DNA from: Hondaea fermentalgiana | Taxonomy: Eukaryota; Sar; Bigyra; Thraustochytrida; Thraustochytriidae | Assembly (NCBI GenBank): GCA_014084085.1 | Contig: NPFB01000234.1 | Location: 7,727 to 18,751 of the forward strand | Direction: 5' to 3' | DNA length: 11,025 nucleotides | In this document: one piece after another, positions 6,212-11,025 of the stretch | How positions within the stretch are numbered: the first letter of the stretch is position 1 | Layout: each line of letters starts with the position of its first letter | The notes under the pieces: generated by a model | What the model was told of the DNA's origin: nothing | What the model saw: only the letters and a program-made list of their open reading frames with translations | The model's database searches: none | Program-made: the position numbers and the translations under genes

Positions 6212-9200
6212 TCATCTTGGAAGAATGAGACCAACAAGCACGTCCAATAGCTGTACAAGTAAGAGCACGGCGAGCAAAGCAATTTGCAAACGTTGCGGAG
6301 GACTTGCCTCACGCCATGCAGAAACGTAAAACGAGGTGCACAAAAGGTCCTCCGAAACCTCGTCGACGGCTGCGCTCAAACCTGCAACAAATGCCTTGAG
6401 GAATCCTCCTTGTGCTTCTTCAACCGAGGAGACCGCGGTTGTGACCGCCTCCTGCGCATTTGCAACACGCGCGCTTGTAGGCATGTTGGAAGTTTGCTGC
6501 TGCCGCGCCAAGTCGATCCAAGCAGCCATGTTACGCTTGCCAGTCGCCACATTCTCCTTTTCAATCTTGCTCTTGAGAAAGGGAACCGCAACAGCTTTGA
6601 GCCACTTGATTCGGCACGAGACATCCAGGCGGCACCACGCCTCGTCAGGGTGTGTCTTGCGGTCATTGCTCATCTCTGACAACACATAACGCGTGCGAAC
6701 CATAAAGGTGTCCGAAAAAGGGAAACCGGAAAGCGAAGTGTCGCAATTGAGAATGAGACGCCCGCCAGGCTGTGCTCGAAAGGTCTTTGTCCCCTCCTCG
6801 CTGGCCTGATTCTGGTCGGTGGCCACGAGACCCAAAAGACGCTGGACTTGCGCAGAGCGCGCAACCTGTTTCCCCCATGGGCTGTTCCCAACGGGGTGCG
6901 CGAAACTTACAATGCGCAGGAGAGCTTCGTCAGAGGGGGACTCGTCGTTTTCGTCAAGCAGGGACGCGCTCGGATACAATTCGCGAGAGAACTGCGAGAT
7001 TGCAGTGGAAGCGTCCTTGTTATGCTCAAAAGCCGGAAACTCTTGGTCGTAGTCCCCAAGTGACTCGCCCAAATCATGGGCAAGGTCATATTTGGCCGGG
7101 AGTGAAAGGTCGAGACGCTCGCGGCCGAGCCAGAGCCGCGCCGCGACTTCCTCTAGAGAACCAGTCCAGAAAGATTTGCTCAGTTCCTTGTGATCCGCGG
7201 ACAGTTTCGGGGCATCTACTTTCCAGCATGGACACGGCTCCGATCCGGGAGGGCGCAGGCACTGTACGCATGGCTTTGCAAAAGGTCCATCCGCTTCTGC
7301 GGCGGTGCCAGTCGGCACGAGCGCGGCGGATCCATCTTGAGAGGTTTTTTCTGCGCGCTTTTCTTTGGCTTCAATCATCTCTTGCACTTCAGAGGTTGAA
7401 AGACCGAGTCGCAAGAAGCCGGAATTTCGCGGTCGTTTCGTTGGCTCGCCCGCCGAGGTCCCAGAGGACCCGGTCGAAGCCGTGGTCTCGGTCACACCAT
7501 CTCCGGGGCCGATCACGAGCTTGTTCCCCTTGTAGCTCTCTCCGAGACGCGGATCAAGCTCGTGCCATGGCGCGTTTTCGCTGTGGACTTTGGTGCCTTT
7601 CTCAACGAGGTCGCGGTTGACGCCTGAGAGCTGAACAATCCTGCCATAGCATTTGTCACGATTAAAGAGGGAGGTAAACGTGAGCTCTGTCTGGGCTTTA
7701 CCTTCTGCTCGAGGTTGAAGACGTACGACTAGCGAGTTTGCGACAAGACCCCACGCCGTGGCGGCCTTGATCACTTTTACAACGTGAGCAAGGTGCACGA
7801 CCAGCTTGCAGCTGCCGAACACGGGCTCGTAAATAGCAAGTGTACTGAAGCAAAGGAACTGCTTGGTGAGAATGAGTCGCCCTTGCTGCGGTACTTTGCC
7901 AGGTAGATATGCGCAAGAGTACGAGGCAACAACGACTTCGTTTGCAGGCAGCCCAAATTCCTCCGTTAGCATTTCGCTCTCTGTGAGCTTGAGCTTTCGC
8001 TTGGCGAAACCCCCATTGCGGCGATTCAAGGTTGGGACGGCATCCAAGGCGGCCTCGTCCTTTCCATCATCACTCGCAGAATCGCCATCTTCGTCGTCAT
8101 CATCGTCGTCGTCATCGTCATTGGTTCCATGGGCGTTGTTGTTGTTGTTGTCGTCGTCGTCGTTGTCTTCGTCATCCTTTTCCTTTCCATGACTCTCATG
8201 ATCGGGCTGAGATTTGGCGCTGTGAAAGGGTCCGAAGACAGTTGGGTTGTCTGGCTGGGCGTGCGGCATGGCAGCAAACCGTTCGATATCTGTGACAGGT
8301 TCCATTTTTTTCAGCTCTTGCATCATCTTCTTGCCAAGTTGCTGGATGGTGACGGTAAAGTCTGAAGCACTGCGCACAAGCTTTTCGAGGCCGGCCTTGA
8401 GATCGCGAAGACGCATTTGGTGAATTGACACGAACCCGGAGACTGTGCCAGCGATCTGCACTGCATAGGCCTTGATTTGAGCCTCGAGCCGTTGCGAGGC
8501 CTCATCAACGTCTGCCTGCAGCTTGACGCGCTGGTCCCCCAGGCTTGCAATGCGCTTGTTAAGCTTTTCAGCACGATCCTCGGCGTCCGCGAGAACAGTT
8601 GCGCGCGATGGCGTAGAGAGTCCAAAGAGGCGCTTCACGACGCTCTTGCCCCCGCCGCTGTTTGAAGAGGCGGTTGCCCCATTTGAAGACGTTTGCGTGG
8701 TCGAAAGTCCACTTGCCGTCGACATCACTTCCTCATCCGGATGTGAGGCTGTTTCTGTCGAAGCGGCATCTTCACCAGCGGCAGGAGCAGCGGGAGCGGG
8801 AAAGCCCGCAGCAGGGTGCGACGGCGAAGAAGCATCGGGCGCGGCAGATGAAGACAAAGGCACATCAGCCTCTGCATTTTCAGCCGACTGCGCTGTGCCA
8901 TCTTCAGTAGCATTGGATGCCTCCGCGAGATCGGCCTCGCTAACATCGGAGCGAGAGCGTAACTTCTTACGCGCATCTGCAACGTCGCTGAGAGCCCTTT
9001 CACGTGCTTGCGAGGATCGCGAAATGGATTCGTCGCACTGCTCAACTCTGGCACGCGCATCCTTGAGCGAGGTGGCGACAAGCTGTAGCTCCTTGTGCGC
9101 CGCTGTCCGTGCGGCGAGCAATTGCTTGCTTCCGGACTCGTAGGCTGCGGTGACGGCAGCGAAGCCGTCTGCGGTCGCGCCAAGCTTGGTTGCAAAGTCG

Positions 9201-10465
9201 GCAAGGACCATCGAGCTTTGTTTCATAATCACCATGTACATGCGCCACGCCTGGCGCTCTGTTTCCTTGGTCTCCTCTTCGGAAAAGAGGTCAGCGTACT
9301 CGCAGCTAACGCGCAAATGCTCCAAATTCATCGAGGACGCGAGTGCGTCTGTGTCCCGAGCTCGTTGATCGACGGCAGCCGCGAGTTCTCGCGAGACTGT
9401 CGCGGCTACACGAGAAATGGTTGCCCAGTTTGCGCAGGCGTTTGTCGCAGCCTCCACACTGGCGGAAGCCACGTCTGGTTCGGCACGACCGAGCGCCTCG
9501 TAGACCCGCGCCGCCGCATCATTGGTATCATCCTCTGCCTTTTTCTTGGAAGCTGCGCCGGTGTCTGGGGCTTGCTCACGAGTCTTTTCTTGTTGCGCGT
9601 CTTCGTGCGTAGCCTGCGTTGCAGCAGCAGTTTCAGTTTCCGGGATTCCCTCCATGGCAGTATCAACGATGGCCGCAACGTCTTTGCGAAGTTCTGCGGC
9701 TGGATCGACGGCAGCGACGACAGTTTGTAGCGCCGTTGCAACTTCTTCGTTGAAGCTAAGGACGTGCTGGTTGGCCTCTGCCATGGCATCGACGCAAATG
9801 AGCATGGTTTCGCCGCGATGAAGCCATAGGGTGTACAGATGCGAAAGATATTCGCGAAGACTGGCGCGTTGGGCACGCGCTTGCTTGTTGTACTTTACGG
9901 AGGCTTGTTGCACAGCCAAGGAGGATCCTGACTCCCTGGCGCGCTCAACGGCGGCGCGCAAGGTCTTGGCCTCGCGCTGGACGCTGGTCTGGCCCGAGGT
10001 CCACTCTTGCACTTGCTTGCGGTGATCCTTGACGAGCGGCGTGAGCACAGTGTTGGCTTGCGTGAGAATGCACTGCTGCATGCCGAGATGGTGTTTACCA
10101 AGGCTCTGGAAGCCGCCCACGACGGCGGCGACGGCGGCGACGAGGCCAGACTCGCCCCCGGCATCGACTTCGTTGAGCACGTTCGCAGAGACGATGATCT
10201 TATCCAGGCTGGCGCCGTACTTGCCCTCCACCTCTGCCCACGTCTGCAGGATGCTCACGCAGTCCTTGGTCACCTCGAGCCACTCGGCGACCTGCGCGCG
10301 CGCCGGGTCTGGCGTTTTGCTCAGCTGCTTGACGAAGCTCCGCTCCAGCTTCGAGGCGTAGCTCTGCAGTCTGTGGCCCGTCCCGGGAGGTTTGCCGCTG
10401 CCTGCGTCCGGGCCCACCGCCGCCGCGGGCCCGCCGGCCTCCTCCTCGGTCTCCCCGGCCGTCAT
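6212..10465 (-). CDS. Lam/Aster-like GRAM-VASt lipid transfer protein with BAR-like N-terminus and tail anchor
   Basis: This is a 1417-residue single-exon protein starting at the ATG at 10465 (context ACC before ATG). Residues about 30-255 are helical and resemble an F-BAR/FCH start (ILQTWAEVEGKYGASLDKI, about 72-90). A second coiled-coil block spans about 325-500 and 620-720, interrupted by an Ala/Ser/Pro low-complexity insert (about 515-610). An Asp/Asn run (763-800) leads to a GRAM domain (about 831-950: EEFGLPANEVV, QQGRLILTKQFLCFS, FTSLFNRDKCYGRI). Four cysteines (C1066, C1069, C1078, C1080) precede a VASt domain (about 1093-1324), followed by an amphipathic stretch and a hydrophobic anchor (about 1392-1414). 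GRAM-VASt proteins (yeast Lam/Ltc, animal GRAMD1/Aster) carry sterols from plasma membrane to ER at contact sites. Yeast Lam1 and Lam3 also have BAR domains, with a PH domain that I do not see here. Sterol transport is inferred from architecture; the BAR assignment is less sure than GRAM and VASt. Confidence 0.93.
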   Translation of the reverse strand: MTAGETEEEAGGPAAAVGPDAGSGKPPGTGHRLQSYASKLERSFVKQLSKTPDPARAQVAEWLEVTKDCVSILQTWAEVEGKYGASLDKIIVSANVLNEVDAGGESGLVAAVAAVVGGFQSLGKHHLGMQQCILTQANTVLTPLVKDHRKQVQEWTSGQTSVQREAKTLRAAVERARESGSSLAVQQASVKYNKQARAQRASLREYLSHLYTLWLHRGETMLICVDAMAEANQHVLSFNEEVATALQTVVAAVDPAAELRKDVAAIVDTAMEGIPETETAAATQATHEDAQQEKTREQAPDTGAASKKKAEDDTNDAAARVYEALGRAEPDVASASVEAATNACANWATISRVAATVSRELAAAVDQRARDTDALASSMNLEHLRVSCEYADLFSEEETKETERQAWRMYMVIMKQSSMVLADFATKLGATADGFAAVTAAYESGSKQLLAARTAAHKELQLVATSLKDARARVEQCDESISRSSQARERALSDVADARKKLRSRSDVSEADLAEASNATEDGTAQSAENAEADVPLSSSAAPDASSPSHPAAGFPAPAAPAAGEDAASTETASHPDEEVMSTASGLSTTQTSSNGATASSNSGGGKSVVKRLFGLSTPSRATVLADAEDRAEKLNKRIASLGDQRVKLQADVDEASQRLEAQIKAYAVQIAGTVSGFVSIHQMRLRDLKAGLEKLVRSASDFTVTIQQLGKKMMQELKKMEPVTDIERFAAMPHAQPDNPTVFGPFHSAKSQPDHESHGKEKDDEDNDDDDNNNNNAHGTNDDDDDDDDDEDGDSASDDGKDEAALDAVPTLNRRNGGFAKRKLKLTESEMLTEEFGLPANEVVVASYSCAYLPGKVPQQGRLILTKQFLCFSTLAIYEPVFGSCKLVVHLAHVVKVIKAATAWGLVANSLVVRLQPRAEGKAQTELTFTSLFNRDKCYGRIVQLSGVNRDLVEKGTKVHSENAPWHELDPRLGESYKGNKLVIGPGDGVTETTASTGSSGTSAGEPTKRPRNSGFLRLGLSTSEVQEMIEAKEKRAEKTSQDGSAALVPTGTAAEADGPFAKPCVQCLRPPGSEPCPCWKVDAPKLSADHKELSKSFWTGSLEEVAARLWLGRERLDLSLPAKYDLAHDLGESLGDYDQEFPAFEHNKDASTAISQFSRELYPSASLLDENDESPSDEALLRIVSFAHPVGNSPWGKQVARSAQVQRLLGLVATDQNQASEEGTKTFRAQPGGRLILNCDTSLSGFPFSDTFMVRTRYVLSEMSNDRKTHPDEAWCRLDVSCRIKWLKAVAVPFLKSKIEKENVATGKRNMAAWIDLARQQQTSNMPTSARVANAQEAVTTAVSSVEEAQGGFLKAFVAGLSAAVDEVSEDLLCTSFYVSAWREASPPQRLQIALLAVLLLVQLLDVLVGLILPR
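7226..7270 (-). other. Four-cysteine CxxC-x8-CxC knuckle between GRAM and VASt
   Basis: Residues 1066-1080 of the Lam-like protein contain C1066, C1069, C1078 and C1080 in a Pro/Gly-rich loop (CVQCLRPPGSEPCPC). The spacing could bind one zinc ion. I do not know this as part of the usual GRAM-VASt linker. Metal binding is inferred from spacing only. Confidence 0.4.
8066..8179 (-). repeat. Trinucleotide-repeat tract encoding an Asp/Asn-rich linker
   Basis: On the plus strand the tract is a run of gtc, atc and gtt triplets. Read on the minus strand it encodes residues about 763-800 of the Lam-like protein, including five consecutive Asn and nine consecutive Asp. It is an in-frame, interrupted microsatellite, and length variation in multiples of three would be tolerated. 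It gives an acidic, disordered linker just before the GRAM domain. Confidence 0.9.
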
Positions 10466-10740
10466 GGTGCTCTCTGCGCGCGCTCCGCTGCTCGAAAGCG
10501 AGTCTGGGTTTCTCTATCTTTTATCGCCGTCTCTCTGTCGAGTTAGTTTGTGTCTTGCGTTTCCGAGTCGTCTTCTGCCGCTGAGCATCAAAACCCAAGG
10601 GCCTTGCGTCAAACCTAGTTGTCGTTCTTTCGGCAAGCTCGTCGAGCAAGGTCGTCTTCTTTTTTCTTTTTAAAGAGAGCGACGAGAATGCCTGATGAGA
10701 ACGACGATGATGCTTGCGATCCGCGCGGACCGCGCCGGTC
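10466..10740 (-). promoter_or_regulatory. 5' region of the Lam-like gene
   Basis: This 275-bp stretch lies directly upstream of the Lam-like start. It contains a pyrimidine-rich tract followed by TTTAAA at about 10651-10674 on the plus strand and several CTCTCT-like runs (about 10495-10535). A minus-strand open frame at 10766-10521 is out of frame with the Lam-like gene and very Lys/Arg-rich; I take it as chance. If the small ORF at 10741 is real, this would be a shared bidirectional promoter. Confidence 0.4.
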
Positions 10741-10947
10741 ATGACGTCGAGCAGCGCGATGGCCATGTTCTCGTGGTTTATGAGAAATGCACGGAGTCAG
10801 TTCATGGTCGGCGGCAAGAGCAACTGCAAGTCGTGTCGCGCGGGGAACTCGATCGATCGACGTGTTTTCGTGATGGGACAGTACTTAGGGGTGCACCTAC
10901 TCGGTCCACCTCATATTACTAATATGAGGGTGTCTCAGTCTCCCTAG
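10741..10947 (+). CDS. Candidate small ORF or first exon, function unknown
   Basis: An ATG at 10741 (G at -3) opens a 68-codon frame ending in TAG at 10945-10947. The first 40 or so codons look coding, with frequent G or C at third positions. They encode a basic N-terminus with no acidic residues (MFSWFMRNARSQF, about residues 8-20) and a CKSC pair. The remainder (VHLLGPPHITNM...) runs through an AT-rich palindrome and looks less like protein. It could be a small protein, the first exon of a gene extending past the window (a GT near 10861 or 10881 could be a donor), or chance. An AATAAA at 10981-10986 lies 34 bp downstream. No homologue is recognised. Confidence 0.2.
   Translation: MTSSSAMAMFSWFMRNARSQFMVGGKSNCKSCRAGNSIDRRVFVMGQYLGVHLLGPPHITNMRVSQSP
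10909..10929. repeat. Perfect 10-bp inverted repeat with 1-nt centre
   Basis: CCTCATATTA, then C, then TAATATGAGG. One more G on the right side lets the pairing continue to CACC/GGTG. The arms are too close for an RNA hairpin with a normal loop without losing some pairs, so a palindromic DNA site or a transposon or repeat terminus is equally plausible. The related string CACCTCAT recurs at about 10962-10969. Confidence 0.6.
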
Positions 10948-11025
10948 AAGATATGAGTAAGTTCACCTCATCATACCAGTAATAAATTAGCCGTTCGGGG
11001 CTATTCGGGCTTGTATGGATCCGAA
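10948..11025. other. Unassigned right edge
   Basis: This AT-richer stretch contains AATAAA at 10981-10986 and two short TTCGGG repeats near 10994-11010. I see no tRNA-like cloverleaf and no gene. The sequence is cut at the window end. Confidence 0.4.

Noticed and set aside
6772..7620. 282-codon plus-strand frame inside the Lam-like gene
   Set aside because: It is antisense to the GRAM/VASt coding sequence, Arg-rich, with no domain.
8066..8179. Triplet tract considered as a CRISPR array or regulatory repeat
   Set aside because: It is an in-frame microsatellite encoding Asp/Asn inside a clear gene, with no spacer structure.
10880..11025. Possible tRNA gene at the right edge
   Set aside because: Short hairpins and TTCGGG strings are present, but no acceptor stem, anticodon arm and T-arm could be assembled on either strand.

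Overview
The window looks like nuclear DNA of a single-celled eukaryote with a compact, intron-poor genome. The two recognisable genes are typically eukaryotic: a PUS1-type tRNA pseudouridine synthase and a Lam/Aster-type GRAM-VASt lipid transfer protein with a tail anchor. Each reads as one uninterrupted exon. There are no bacterial operons or Shine-Dalgarno sites. A thraustochytrid-like stramenopile would fit, but that is a guess from style and not from a marker gene.

Layout, left to right. Positions 1-869 (minus) hold the 5' part of a gene of unknown function that runs off the left edge. Positions 2483-3835 (minus) hold a complete paralogue in the same orientation. The two proteins are about 77% identical over 247 aligned residues, so this is a head-to-tail tandem duplication. 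The complete copy also carries a 55-residue N-terminal module in two near-perfect copies plus a diverged third. The 1.6 kb between the copies holds no convincing gene, but has a 31-bp tandem repeat near 1858-1918. A short element upstream of both starts is conserved.

Positions 3836-4483 form a divergent intergenic region leading into PUS1 (4484-5980, plus). PUS1 has two in-frame start codons separated by a presequence-like stretch, which suggests mitochondrial and nuclear/cytosolic forms. It converges, after 231 bp, on the long minus-strand gene at 6212-10465. That gene encodes a 1417-residue protein with BAR/F-BAR-like helices, an Asp/Asn-rich linker, a GRAM domain, a Cys-rich knuckle, a VASt sterol-binding domain and a C-terminal membrane anchor. 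This layout recalls yeast Lam1/Ysp1 and Lam3/Sip3 at ER-plasma membrane contact sites.

The last 560 bp hold the upstream region of that gene, a weak candidate small divergent ORF (10741-10947) and a near-perfect AT-rich palindrome at 10909-10929.

The genes do not form a pathway. PUS1 and the Lam-like protein are housekeeping functions. The tandem unknown pair is the least explained part of the window and the best candidate for something undescribed.
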